Notes: generated by a model not told the origin, from the sequence alone. A stretch of 64,000 bases of DNA from Rhabdophis nuchalis (GCA_039707465.1 CM077647.1:45135110-45199109); one strand, 5' to 3'. Counted from the stretch's first letter, positions 42,914 to 54,672 are shown. Made by a program: numbers and translations.

Positions 42914-44986
42914 TCGATTTCCAGTCTTCGGAGGCGACTGTCGTGTTTTCCGACACATCCGCCACTTTGCTGCTCTGGTGGGTGCTTTCGGGGGCACTGG
43001 GGACTCCGGAGTGAGCCCCCAACCATACGGCCGGCTGCGGGAGAACTCCAACTCAACGGCAGTTGGTTGGGTGATTTCCCGCTTTGCCCCAGGAGCTGGA
43101 GGGCTGACAGCAGGGGGGGGAACTACCCTCTCGCCAATGAACGCCGGAAGATACGGACGATGGAAGATCGGGCTGAAATGCCAGAGTCGGAGGAATGCAC
43201 CGAGACTCTGGATTAGGCTGTGTGGACTGTGAGTTTTTTCTTCTTTAAACCATTCTCGAAAAGAAGGATAGAGGGGGGAGTTTGTTTGTAGGAACCCCCC
43301 CCCTCACAAAAAAGCGGCGAGTCAAAATGCTCCCCAGACCGGGGAGAGAGAGGATTGTTTACATCCAATCCAGTAATATCTAAAAAGGAAAGTTCTTTTT
43401 TTCTTTCCTGCCTATGGAATTGCAATAGCAACTTTGTAGCTGAGCTCTGTTGTAACTGAAATGAACTTTCACTACTTCTCCTCTTCCGGCGTTTGAGGCG
43501 GGAAAATGGTGTTTCTTTGTTCCCAGCTGAAAACTTTCTCTTAGCTTATGAACATTCCTTCAACCTTATAAGATCGCAAGGTAAAAAATGTTATATTTAA
43601 ACCCTCCTCAAGAAGCTCTTAGTGTTTCTTCCAATTTGTGGATTATTCTTTTTTTCCTTTGGATTTGATAATACAATTATCTCTCTGGACTTTATACAAT
43701 ATATGGTTAGAACTCTGACTCAGACTTTTCCTGACATCTCAGATTTCACTGACTGCTTGTTCACTGACGCCATTTTTTTTGGCCATAAGAACTTAAAGTT
43801 ACAGCGATGTCTGCAAGAAAGCCACCAATTGGAAAGTCTCTTTCCACTCCAGCCTCAACTAAAGCCAGTCCAACTCTGCAACAGACGAAGATCACCACAT
43901 TGCTGCAAAAAGAAGCAGCAGGAGTGGACACCCAAGGATCATCAATCGATGAAATGCTTCAAAGTATTATGAAAGAAATAAAAGAAATGCGGAAAGACTT
44001 GATAAGCTCAAGACTGGAACTCTTGGAGACACAAAGAACCACAGCAGATAATAAACAAAAAATTGAGGTGTTGGAGGGGGGAGCAGTTGAGATGAAAGAA
44101 GAGATAAGGGAAATACGGAAAGAAAATATAGATATTGTAGGGCATATGTCAAGAATGGAATTTTAAAGAATGTCTTTTTTTTTAAGGTTTCAGAACGTCC
44201 CAGAGTCAGATACAGAGAATCTTAAGGAGTTAATGAGCACAATTTTAGCAGATTATACTAAAATGAATAAAGAACATATCTGAGGGACATAGACCTGATT
44301 TACAGAATTAATTCAGCATATGCTAGAATAAATGATGTACCTAGAGAGATTCACATTAAATTTGTAAGAAGATCCACAAGGGATGAAATTCTGAGGGCAC
44401 AACGAGGGGAACCTTTGATATATCAGCAAAAAGAAGTTACCATTTTGAAGCAAATTCCCCAAAAAATTCAAGAGATAAGAAGGAAGTATTCCTTCTTGTC
44501 CAAAAAATTATACAAAAAAGGAGTATGGTTCAAATGGTTAATGCCTGAAGGAATGTTGGTATTCTGGGATGGGGGTAGAGTTAGAATTAAAACAGTAGGA
44601 GAGGTGGAGGCCTTTCTTTAAAAATATTCCTTAATCCTGGGAGATGAAGAAGAGGGAACGGGAGGGGCCATGGCCCCGCCCATTGGTGGGAAGGAGGAAG
44701 AAGAAATAGCAAAGAGACTCAGATCACAAAAATGAGTTTATTTTGAAATTATTATTGTAATTCCTGAAAACGGATGCTAATATGAAACAAACGATTGAAT
44801 GTATGATGTTTATGACATTATATATATGTATCTCTTCCACCATTTACTTAGCTGTATTTTATATGAAGCCTCGGGGGCAGTCATCACACCTGGTATGGAA
44901 GTCCTAAAATGTTAAAAAAAACACCCTATATACCCCTTTTCCTTTTGTATACTGCAAAACTAATAAAATTGTTTTCAAAAAAAAAA
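42914..44986 (+). mobile_element. L1-type element with ORF1 only (no ORF2)
   Basis: The element comprises a GC-rich 5' region (42914-43800), an ORF1 coding region (43807 to about 44735), only about 240 bp of further sequence with aataaa at 44962-44967, and an A10 run at 44977-44986. Target duplications flank it. An L1 would carry an ORF2 of roughly 3.8 kb after ORF1; none is present, and the element closes with its own poly(A). The layout is that of half-L1 (HAL1-like) elements, although an internal deletion during or after insertion is also possible. Confidence 0.8.
43807..44735 (+). pseudogene. L1 ORF1 RNA-binding protein, broken
   Basis: The first segment (43807-44164) starts MSARKPPIGKSLSTPA, with an ATG in good position after the GC-rich region, and contains a coiled-coil-like stretch rich in E, K, I and M (MLQSIMKEIKEMRKDLI, then MKEEIREIRKENI). 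A stop at 44164-44166 and a T-run shift lead to LRFQNVPESDTENLKEL in the next frame; another shift at about 44278 leads to LRDIDLIYRINSAYAR, then IKFVRRSTRDEILRAQRGEP, QIPQKIQEIRRKYSFL and GVWFKWLMPEGMLVF, ending RLRSQK. This is the L1 ORF1 order: coiled coil, RRM-like and C-terminal domains that coat the element RNA. At least two frameshifts and a stop disable it. Confidence 0.82.
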
Positions 44987-44999
44987 GTGCTTAGATGAA

Positions 45000-46115
45000 G
45001 ATGATAACTATCCTGTGCATTCTTCAAGATTACTGAAGTCAAGAAAAAAGTTAAAAGTGAATATATCAAGAAAGTGAAGAATATTTTATAATCTAAACTG
45101 GAGGAAATACCATCAGGTAATTCAGTAATTAGATACACAACTGTAATAATGGAGTAGACTCAAGCAAAACGTGAGCCCAAAACTTGAGCCAAAACTTGAG
45201 CCTAAATAAAAAGACCAGAAAAATAATAACAATGGATTGTGCTCTTCATCATTGCAGAATTGACAAATACCTACCAAGGAGAATAGGTGGGCATGCAATG
45301 TTGCAATTACATCAGACAGTTAAGAAGAAGAAAGGCATTGGAAGAAGATGTGAAGGATAGTGAAGAAGATATGCTAAAGCTAATGTAGCAAGACTTACTG
45401 ACTACTGGAAGAACTAAACTAGCACGCAAAAAAGACCAAATAAAGAACAAAATGGAGGCATGTTTTGACAAAGCATGGCTGGTACCGATAATAAAAAGAC
45501 CTGGCAATGACTAAGGGCAGAAAATGTGAGAAAATAGACTGAAAGGCTAATTCTTGCTGCACAAGACCAAGCCTTAAGAACAAATGCATATAGTTAGAAT
45601 TGAGAAGATAACAACACAGAGCAAGTGCTGCCTATGTAAAGAAGCTGACAAAATACTGGACCATCTGGTTAGCTGCTACAAGATCATACACATTGACTTC
45701 AAGCAATGACATGACAAAATAGCAATAACGGTGCATAAGCAACAACTTGTGGGAGCATAAAATATTGAAAATCATAGAAAAATCATAGAAAATGAAGAAG
45801 ATAATGTGCTCTGGGACTTTAGAATTCAAACAGCACCTGCAACATAACATCCCAGACTGACAATTGTCGATAAGAAAGACAACAAAGTTTGTTTCAATAG
45901 TGTGTTGCCATAGCAGACATGGCAGTATATAGAGACAACAGAATGGAAGAGAAAAAATTGGAGAAGATAACAAAATACAAAGAGCTGCAAATTAAATAGA
46001 ATGATTGTGGCAAAGGCAAGTAAGGATAGTACCAATAGTAATAGGTGCTTTGGTGCAATCCCCCCAAAAAACCTGGAGCACCACTTGAATACCACTGCCA
46101 TTGACAAATTCTCCA
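45000..46115 (+). mobile_element. R2-group LINE remnant (R4/Dong-like), 3' coding part
   Basis: Decayed blocks in three frames follow the order seen in R4/Dong proteins: LNGGNTIR-like (about 45098) and IRYTTVIME-like (about 45131-45157), the string LAAQDQALRTNA (about 45552), a CCHC finger, a LWDFRIQT block, and a VIPVVIGAL-like end (about 46025). It starts within a few bases of the L1's 3' duplication. No endonuclease of the apurinic type is expected in this group. Confidence 0.65.
45547..46060 (+). pseudogene. R4/Dong-like C-terminal finger and restriction-like endonuclease, broken
   Basis: The string LILAAQDQALRTNA (45547) is followed by SKCCLCKEADKILDHLVSCY (45620-45679), which has the CxxC...H....C spacing of the R2-group zinc finger. 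A frame change follows, then VLWDFRIQTAP (near 45808) and PRLTIVDKKDNKVCFNSV (near 45850), where active copies have a PD pair and a downstream D as catalytic residues; here the first aspartate is not present. TEWKRKNWRR-like and VAKASKDSTNS-like sequence closes the domain. This nuclease would nick the target. Several stops make it inactive. Confidence 0.6.
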
Positions 46116-46189
46116 TTAGTCAATTGGAAAAGGTGGTTTTACTTGGATAGTTTATATCCCGCTTTATATCTATATCTATCATCTCTATC

Positions 46190-46310
46190 AGAGTTGTCAA
46201 ACTCAAAGCCTGCAGGCCAGATCCAGTCCAGCGATGCTTAGATCTGGCCCGCAGGACTGGCCTGGAAATATCAAAGGACCAGCACTTTTGATAAGAAGAC
46301 GAAAGTGCCA
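46190..46310. mobile_element. hAT-like short element fragment (gttgtcaaactc family)
   Basis: The opening gagttgtcaaactcaaagcc and aggccagatccagtcc / agatctggcccgcaggac blocks match the same kind of element as 12921 and 60846. The right end is not defined. Confidence 0.5.
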
Positions 46311-48020
46311 ATCTTGTCTGGATGACTGTGTGTCAAACCATAAATGTAAACAATAGGAATGTTAGAAAGAAACGTAATCTATTCCAATATATTTCTATCT
46401 GTTTAAAGAACTTTTTTTTCTTCACCATTACTAAAGGGAAACACAATGTCCAAAAGTTTTCATCTGCCAAAAAGAGATTACCAAAATAAAAAAAAATGTA
46501 ATTAATTGGTACAACATCCTTATTGATATTGGTTGATATTTAAATTTGCAGAGGTAACCATCAACCGTTAATTGCCCATTTGATGGAGAAAAATGCATGA
46601 GACTGACAAAATTAGTGGATGTACTTGGTTGATGCACTGATGGGACAGCACATTCTGGTACACAAAAAAGGAACACAGGAACACTTAAATCCTGTACAGA
46701 ACAGGGAGATCAGGGGATCTTCTTTGTTCTTTCACATTTACACCTTGAGCTCAGTTTGATCCCTTTTCCAACTTTCTACAGGTAGAGGTCATATTGTCAT
46801 TGAAGCAAATGTTGACTTCATTCGGCCTTGATTCTTATTACTAAGCTGAACAGCTGGTTAATAAAATTTGCAGCTGACTTCATTCCTGGCATTGCTGGTT
46901 TCTTATTTGCGTGATGCTACTTTTCTAGTATTAAACTGATATTTTGGTTTTTGCTTTCTTATTTTATGGAATACATGTGCACATGGACACAATACACAAA
47001 CATTGGTTTTCCAGGTAAAAAATAAAGATATTACAATTTAAATAATTAAAGCTATTTAAATAATAAGGGAAACAATAATGCAAAAGTGACAGTTTCACAA
47101 GTATTTACCATACAAAATTAATATTAATTTGTAATGTTATATTTTGTCTGAACCATTTTAAACAGTTGTTTAAAAAACAACAGCAAGTGATGAAACAGTT
47201 ATTAAGAAACCACGCTCAATCGCTTTTTAATAAATTAATTACATTAATAAAAAAAAGTAAACCTGTAAGTGAAACTTTAATCTGTATTAGATTAACCTAT
47301 AGACATGTTTGTGGGCCATAGTACTAAGAGTTTTGTCTACTTTGAAAACTGGTTATTGTTTTACATAAAGAGGGTTCGCTATTTTGTCTTTCAAAATTTT
47401 AAGTGCCGATGTATTGTTGAAGAAACAAAATGTTCTGAGATAATATGATCATCTTCCTAGAAAACTTCAACTAAAAGACGTCAATGACAGGATGTTCATT
47501 TTGTGGCTTATCTTTGTAGCTAAGAACAAAGGTGATAGAAAACTGACTCTTTCAGTAAAATGCGATGGGAGAAATGTCAAAGCATTTTAATTATCCATGA
47601 TTCTTTAAGTGTTTTCTTAATCTTATTACAGATCTGTTTATGCTGATAATTTCAATGCCATATTGCTCTTTTTTCTTTCAACCAGCTTTTGTCATTTTAC
47701 CTATATTATTTCTTTGCAAAACTTCCAAGGGCAATCCTATTTTTTTTAATGATTATCCTATTACATTTTTTTCTATGTCAGTATTTTTTATGCAGTGGAG
47801 GACCAGATTAATAAGGAAAGGTCCCAGCACTAAAAGTTCAGCTGACATAGAATATGGCAATATGGGTGGTTAGTGGTGCCAGTTTCAGCACATGTGACTT
47901 ACAGAACATTCTCCTTCTAGTTATTATCTACCCATCCTATCCAGACGATCAGAAGAGTTATGCTATCAGTGGTATCAGCTAAGGAATATAAATTGGCTGA
48001 AGAGTGTTTTCTGCCACAGT
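46311..48020. other. AT-rich stretch with no recognised gene
   Basis: Nothing recognised. Confidence 0.45.
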
Positions 48021-48269
48021 GCCATGGTGCCCATTCATTGAAACATTATCTGCTTAACCCATCATCATTAGGTTGGCCCCAACCACCCACCACCCACACA
48101 CACATTAATTTATGAGTTACCCAAAGCCATACATTTAAATTGGGTGGCCACAAGAATCTATAAAAGTGTATCTATGCACACCCACTCTGTAGGTGAAGGC
48201 CAAGAGGTTGGGGCCAACCTAATATTGTTGGGTTAAGCAGATAATGTTTCAGTCAGCGGGCATCATGGC
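48021..48269. repeat. Inverted repeat, arms about 64 bp, spacer about 121 bp
   Basis: The left arm (48021-48084) contains gccatggtgcccattcattg, aaacattatctgcttaaccc and aggttggccccaacc. The right arm (48206-48269) contains the reverse complements ggttggggccaacct, gggttaagcagataatgttt and gcgggcatcatggc with few mismatches. It lies immediately before the BovB fragment. The arms might be the ends of a short DNA element or a small inversion-duplication; no flanking duplication was found. Confidence 0.85.
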
Positions 48270-48304
48270 AGCAAAGTAACGGTTTGATGAACCTTACAAA
48301 TATC

Positions 48305-48552
48305 TGAAATTCAAATACTTTGGCCTCCACATGAGAAGAGAGTTGAGAGAAGAGAAGAAAATACCTTGATGTTGGGAAAGTTTGAGGCAAAAGGGGGCAG
48401 CAGAGAATGAGATGCATATATAGTGTTATCGAGACAATGGACATGAATTTGGGCAGATTCTAGTAGACAGTGAGGCCGGAGGGCCTGGCATGCATGGTCC
48501 ATTGGATTGTAAAGAGTTGGACACAATTTAGTGACTGAACTAGAACAACAAT
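48305..48552 (+). mobile_element. BovB (RTE) LINE 3' end
   Basis: The strings tactttggcctccacatgag, ttgatgttgggaaagtttga, gggggcagcagagaatgaga, caatggacatgaatttgggc, gcctggcatgcatggtcc, and gagttggacacaatttagtg then actgaactagaacaac follow the BovB 3' region in order (codons for the end of the RT, then the conserved 3' UTR). It is strongly 5'-truncated. BovB is typical of squamates and ruminants. Confidence 0.85.
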
Positions 48553-49119
48553 GTGACATCCTCCTATTTGTTAACATTAAATATTAGAATGGTAACCTCA
48601 AAGGTGCTTTTTCAAAAGGTAACTGGACTGGGTTCTTTCCCTTGAAGAACTTTGACCTGGATGACTGAGAATCTCCATAGATAATTACAATGGTGGGTTT
48701 TCTATAGTGCTGATATGTATAACTGTCCTGAACTCTAAAGGTTGAACATAAAATGGGATTAGAACAGGTGTAGGATGTCAGTAAGCAAATCCCCCCCTAA
48801 TATATTTTTTGTTTTCAAATAGTTTTTCTGAGAATACTCACCTTGTATTCTTGTGTTTTGTAGTCCAAATGCAGCCTAGTATTGTAGAAAAAGGGAAAAA
48901 CCAGAGTGCCATTTCTGTAATGACGTTGACATTTATGATGAACACATAATATGTTGTTAACATGCTACATGGCACTGCTTCTCTTGTTGGGTAGAATACC
49001 GATTGGCATAGAAGTGCTATGTGCAGTTCTATTCATCACTGTCCCTAGATCCCTAATGTTTTTCCTACAAAATAGCTGTTTTGCTATCAAATGATTAGTG
49101 CAACAGATAATGAAAGGAT
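48553..49119. other. Stretch with no recognised gene
   Basis: Nothing recognised. Confidence 0.45.
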
Positions 49120-49795
49120 GAAATACAATACAATACAATACCAGAGCTGGAAGAGACCTTGGAGATCATCTAGTCCAACTCCCTGCCTAGGCAGGAAGCT
49201 CTATACCTGTGATGGCGATCCTGTGGCACCCGTGGTACGCAAAGCCATTTCTAAGGGCACGCGAGGCATTGCCCTGTCAACTCCAGTGCACATGAGCATG
49301 CTGGCCAGCTGATTTTTGGCATTGATTTTCGGCCAATTTTTGCCTTCCTGAAGCCTCCAGAGGCAGAAAAATGGCCCAATGGGCAACCTGGAAGTCCATT
49401 CCTGAACTTCCAGTTCCTGTGTTGGGCCTTTTTTGCCCTCCCCAGGCTCCAAAAAAGCCGTGTGCACATGCGCGGGGCAGCAGGGGGTGTCACATGTGCA
49501 TGCACAGGGGACACGGCATGGGAGGCATTAAATTATGGATGTGGGCACATGAGCGTGTGTGCTTTTGGCACCCGAGGCGAAAAAGGTTCACCATCACTGC
49601 CCTATACCATTTCAGACAAATGGCTATCCAACATCTTCTTAAAGACTTGCAGTGTTGGGGCATTCACAACTTCTGGAGGCAAATTGTTCCACTGATTAAC
49701 TGCTCTAACTGCAGGAAATTTCTCCTCAGTTCTAAGTTGCTTCTCTCCTTGATTAGTTTCTACCCATTGCTTCTTGTTCTACCCTCATTTTATTT
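49120..49795 (-). mobile_element. CR1 LINE 3' end, minus strand, split by a hAT-like element
   Basis: On the plus strand it opens with an (AATAC)n tail (49125-49142), then gagctggaagagaccttgga and gatcatctagtccaactccc (CR1 terminus reversed), is interrupted at 49207-49599, and resumes with ccatttcagacaaatggcta and caaattgttccactgattaa through cttagaactgaggagaaatt in reverse. Minus-strand codons give RTRSNG- and LIKERSNLELR-like residues near 49720-49770, as in the copy at 700-760. Confidence 0.87.
49207..49599. mobile_element. hAT-like non-autonomous element with 8-bp duplication
   Basis: The ends ctgtgatggcgatcc (49207) and ggttcaccatcactg (49585-49599) are inverted repeats. The flanks ctctatac (49199-49206) and ccctatac (49600-49607) agree at 7 of 8 positions, the duplication length of hAT transposases. 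The 393-bp interior is GC-rich with tgcgcggggc and tgtgggcacatgagcgtgtg blocks and codes for nothing. The CR1 around it reads through once the element and one duplication are removed. Confidence 0.88.
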
Positions 49796-51914
49796 ATCCT
49801 CATACTTTTTAAGTTCCTCGAAGATGAATTGTAGATTGGCTTAGGAGATTCAATCCAATCCCTTCTGCCTTTCAGCTTTTTTTCTCTCCCTTTCCGTGTG
49901 TTTGTGCATGTGTGTAAATGTGTATGCCTGGGTGCATGCTGCTGCATAAACATACACTCACACAGAAGTAAAATAGCATTTACTCACAAGTAAATATGTA
50001 CAGAGTGGGAGAATTTGTTTGTTTGTTTTCTTAATGTATGCTTTGCAAATGATTAAGTTCAATGTCTAGAAAAAAATGAGGAGGGCTATCTTGTCAGCCC
50101 ATGGTGTAGGAAAAAAGGATTGATTAAAAAAGAGGAGAAAAAATATCACAAAAAATATCACAATTTTTGGCTCTTATTCCATCTTGTTCCAATGCTGTCA
50201 TATGCAACTTCACACGGTGTTGCCTTGCGTTTCTGCCCACTGATTAATCCTGAAGAAATGTAGATCCCACACGGAAAATATAGTTTAATAATTAGTTTAG
50301 TGAATTTTTTTTTATTACAAGGCTGTCTATCTAGCCATCGTTGACATGAATCCTTACCTTCATTACTGATATATCACTATATTCTGCCCTTGTTAGTGAA
50401 ACATCAGGACACTGATGACTGGTTAGTACTATATATAGATAGTATGGATTGTATATACATTTCCATGTATGGCTCACAGCCCAATCTTGAATCTTGTGTT
50501 TACAGGAATGATACACAATTGGGCAACTTAAGAGATGAGATCCAGAGCCAAATATGTAATTGGTTTTCCAGATCCATGAAATACTATTGAAAGGCAGTAG
50601 CAGTCATGTCCCTTCATCAGAATTGCATCATATGCATTATCCTATTAGAAGTTTTCATGCAGTATCTTATTTCAAGATAAAACAAAATAATAAATTAAAA
50701 TGAGGGAGACACCAAGCCCCAACAGTGAAAAACCATATTATATAACTTGAAACATGCCCCTTAAGACTTCATATTGTACCATCTACAAAGGAGTGAAATT
50801 GAGGTCTCCAAACAGAAGTTATGCCAAGCTTTAGCTGAAAATATTTTAGTGCAGCATATTTAAATACTATTCAAAACTAGCACTAGAATGGAAATCTGTT
50901 TATGCTTGGTTTAGAATAAACTACAATTGGTTGGATTGGCATAAAATACTAAGCACAAACCAACCACATTTGTATGAAATGAGTATTATTTGGCAAGTTG
51001 TTCTCCTTCTCCCTCCCTCCCCCTTTTTTTCCCTCCTCTTTTTTGTACAAGTTGCCACCCATTTTAAAGTACCCTTCCAAAACAGAATTTAGCTAGTATA
51101 CTTTCGGTTTCTCAAATTTCAGATTCCTCTTTTAATGGAAACATTCCCATACATTTATGAAACATTGCTTCATGCAAGTTCCTTTATGTATTTCACAATA
51201 TCTTTTAAGAGCTTCTGCTTATTTCTCAGTGGAACAATATGAATGAAGAATTTTAAATGATATACTGAAAAGGCCCTTCTTTTTCTAAGTCTAAGAAATA
51301 TAGACTTCTGTCTTACAGTTGCATGTAACACATGGAAGACATTGTGTTTATTTTAAGCAACAGGGCAAACTAGTAGTTTTTGTTTATTGGGAAACTTTTG
51401 GTTACTAAAATGGTATGATTAGAAGATTTCTTCATGCATATTCTCAAGGAAGCTAGGACAACAACATCTACTGGGACCTACTGGAAACAAATGCTGCTGA
51501 CAACACTATCAATATTAGCTCCTCTATTCTTACATTATTGATTTCAAAATGTATTGTGCTTCAGTATCTACCAACTTTGCTATCAAAGATGCTATTTTGC
51601 TATTGTCCTTGATGGCTACACTTAAATTTCAATGCAATTCAATAATGTGTTGCAGTCCAGCTCAGTATTAGATAAGGTAGGCCACACTAACATTTAGTAC
51701 CTGAGCTATGGATGTCTTCCATCTTTATCACCTATGGTCCACAATAAGGTACAATAACAGTTACAATACAAATATAATACAATTTATATATTGCACAATT
51801 CCCATTTACTCTTAGAGCTAGCAATTATTTTCCAATCTTAAATACATATTATGGAAAAAATATTACATAACAAATATTTTACAGATGACAACTGGATGCA
51901 ATGTGGTAATTTTT
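49796..51914. other. Stretch with no recognised gene
   Basis: About 2.1 kb with no repeat recognised apart from a pyrimidine run at 51003-51045. Frames are short. Confidence 0.45.
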
Positions 51915-52250
51915 AACAGAAATTTAACAGATTAACAAAGATGGAAGGGATCTTGTAGGCCATCTAGTCCTACCCCCACCCAAGCAGGAGACACTACACC
52001 ATTTCAGGCAGGTGGCAGTCCAGTCTCTTCTTGAAATCCTCCAGTGATAAAGCATCCACAACTTCTGAACGCATTCTGTTCCATTGGTTGATTGTTCTCA
52101 CTGTCAGAAAATTTATCCTTATTTTCAGTTTGAATCTCTCCCTGTTCAGTTTCCATCCATTATTCCTTGCCTGGTCTTCAGGTGCTTAGGAAAATAGCTT
52201 GACTCCCTTCTCTCAATGGCAGTCCCAATGGTGTTTTTGAACCACTGATA
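51915..52250 (-). mobile_element. CR1 LINE 3' end, minus strand, decayed
   Basis: Plus-strand order: agatggaagggatcttgtag and gccatctagtcctaccccca (reversed CR1 terminus), then aatcctccagtgataaagca, acttctgaacgcattctgt, and ggttgattgttctcactgtc, the reverse of the NLWNSLP and TVRTIN codons. Decay is greater than in the copy at 49.1-49.8 kb. Confidence 0.82.
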
Positions 52251-52957
52251 TATGCCATCAGCTTTAATTCAATCTTTGTTGTACAGTAACAAAGAGGAAG
52301 CTAAATCCTATGAATAGTTAAAATAATTGGACATATTTAGCCTAAAGAAGAGGAAGCTAAAGGGAGAAATGGATAGCAGCACATGAAGAGCTTTCACAGA
52401 AAAAGGGTGTGGATTTATTCTCTGTAGTCTGTAGTGTCCAACAGCTATTAAGCAATGGAAGAGTTTCCCTCTTGGAGTCATGGGTGCTCTATCTTTGAAG
52501 GTTTTCAAAGATTGAAGAGCTATTTGCCTGGGATGATTTTTGCCCTTTTACAGGAGCTTGAACTAGAAATTCCCAGATTTCCTTCAACACTACGATTCTG
52601 TTATTTCAAATAGAGGTGGTAGGCTGCACGCTTAGCTTCCAGTACACAAAGAAAGAATAACATTATGGTTTTAATACTGTCTAAATTGTCTGTGAATTAT
52701 CTGACTAATTCACAAACGTTCTAGTACTTTTCTCACAATATTTGCTGTGGCATTGTTGAAAGGTTGTTTTTTTTAATTTTACAAATAGGACATTAGGATA
52801 ACTAAAACTTCTTCCCCAGTTTTATTTGAATAAAATTCAATTCCTTCTCACCATAATAGCCACATTGGCTGTACAGCCTGTATTGCTGAGTTCATTCATC
52901 CACATCTAATAAACAACAACTTTCCCATCCTTATTTAATAGTTATTATCCTAAAAGT
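52251..52957. other. Stretch with no recognised gene
   Basis: Nothing recognised. May extend the CR1 at the left (aagaggaagctaaaggg at about 52347). Confidence 0.4.
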
Positions 52958-53062
52958 GTATTTCTCAATCTCAGAAACTTTAAGATATGTGGGCTTCAAT
53001 TCTTATAATTCCACAGAAACCATACTGATTTGAAGTTGTTCATGCTGAAAAACACTGCCCGA
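52958..53062. mobile_element. Short inverted-end element, probably hAT-like
   Basis: The left end agtgtatttctcaatctcag and right end gttcatgctgaaaaacactg are imperfect inverted repeats of the type agtgtttctcaacc. The interior ttaagatatgtgggcttcaa resembles the widespread squamate string that reads 'gacttcaactcccagaattcc'. Confidence 0.5.
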
Positions 53063-53075
53063 AGGAGTGAATAGA

Positions 53076-53404
53076 GGATGTGGTGGCTCAGTGGCTAAGA
53101 CGCTGATCTTGTCGATCAGAAGGTTGGCAGTTTAGTGGTTCCAATCCCTAGCCCAGTGTCCCGCTTCTGCCAACCTAACAGTTCGAAAACATATAAAAAT
53201 GCAAGTAGAAAAATAGGAATCAGCTTGATGGAAAGGTAACAGCATTCTGTGCACCTTCAGCGGTTAGTCATGCCGGCCACATGACCACAGAGATGTCTTC
53301 AGACAATGCTGGCTCTTGGGCTTTAAAACGCAGATGAGCACCACCCCCTAGAGTCAGGAATGATTAGCACATATATGCGATGGGAACCTTTATCTTTACC
53401 TTTT
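53076..53404 (+). mobile_element. tRNA-derived SINE
   Basis: Starts ggatgtggtggctcagtggc (A box tggctcagtggctaaga), then agtggttccaatcccta (B box), followed by gcttctgccaacctaacagt, aaatgcaagtagaaaaatag, catgccggccacatgacc, gatgagcaccaccccctaga, and a final gggaacctttatctttacc. It is the best-preserved copy of this family here. Confidence 0.9.
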
Positions 53405-54672
53405 AAGGAGTGAATGCATAGACTGTGTTATAAATAATCATTGACAAATTGTCTTTGACACTCACCTGTGTTGTGGGAATGGTGTAATATAAGAAAGGAT
53501 ATGATATATTTAAACAGCAGCAACAACAAAATACTCTTGACCAAAAATACTTAAAGCATTTTTCCTTCAAAAGAACTCTTTCAGTAGACCATGATGAAGT
53601 CATAGCTTAAGTTTCTGGTACTCTGAATAACTGAATGCTGTGCTACTATGTATGAGTCACTGTTCTAAAATGAAGCAAATAGGCATACTAAGCAGTTGGG
53701 TTCTTTATTTTTATTTTTTTGCACTAAGATGTATTTAGCATACATGTCAATGAAATAATCTAGCTACTTTTTAATGTGACTGCCTTTCAGCTGTTGTGAC
53801 ATCTCACACAACTGTTGCATTCAAAATCAAAGGTTCTGATTGACAGCAGTCTTGATGATCCTGGGATCTAAAAATAAATCTTAGGGAAGTTTTGCTAACA
53901 GCTTTTATTTGCTTTCTAACAATGCTTATAAATAAATGCTTCATTATGATACAATAAAATGAATAACGATGCAGCTCTGCTATTCCTTTTATAGTATTTT
54001 ATTCATCTAAATCAGGACCCAGCTGTCCCATTTTTTTTAAAAAAATATTTATTTATTTATTTATTTATTTTGCAGCTGCACTGAGAATGTGTTGGGCTGG
54101 TTTTTTTTTCTCAAAGCAATGAAGGTCAGGAATCTGGCAAGGCCAGTATATGCCCAAAGTATTCAAGTGAATTTCTTGAATCCATTTGTTGAAGAATCAC
54201 ACAGGAACTTAGTTAACTGGAATAGGTATAGTTAAAATAGATTTAGATTTTTTTGGATGTTACAATAGTAAAGATAATATAACCTACAGCTTGGCAGAAA
54301 CTATGTACCGGTAATATTCATCTGAATGTACTTTAATATCCCTTTGTTTTCCATTTAATATGGGTTTTTAGCTTTTAGTACCTTTGTAATCTTGAAAGAT
54401 CCAGTAGATGACTCTAGAATAAAAAAAACATCATAGCCTTGTATCATAGGCTGCCATATTTGGACTGCAAATTTTGAATTACATTATTACGTGAAAGAGA
54501 TTGTTACAAAAGAATGTTCCATATAAGTAAAAGCCATTGTGATGAAAAGGAAATCATAAACTTCTTTTGGTCAGCTTACAATTCAATTATTGTCCTTTTG
54601 GGTCAACCTTGAGAAGGCATGCAAGGGTTGTAAATAAACCATGTATGTTATTTATCTAGTTGTATATTGCTA
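53405..54672. other. Stretch with no recognised gene; (ATTT)n at 54045-54071
   Basis: Only the (ATTT)n run was recognised. Confidence 0.45.

Noticed and set aside
53076..53180. tRNA-like A and B boxes
   Set aside because: They form a SINE head; no cloverleaf could be completed, and the same head is repeated at 33.5 kb.
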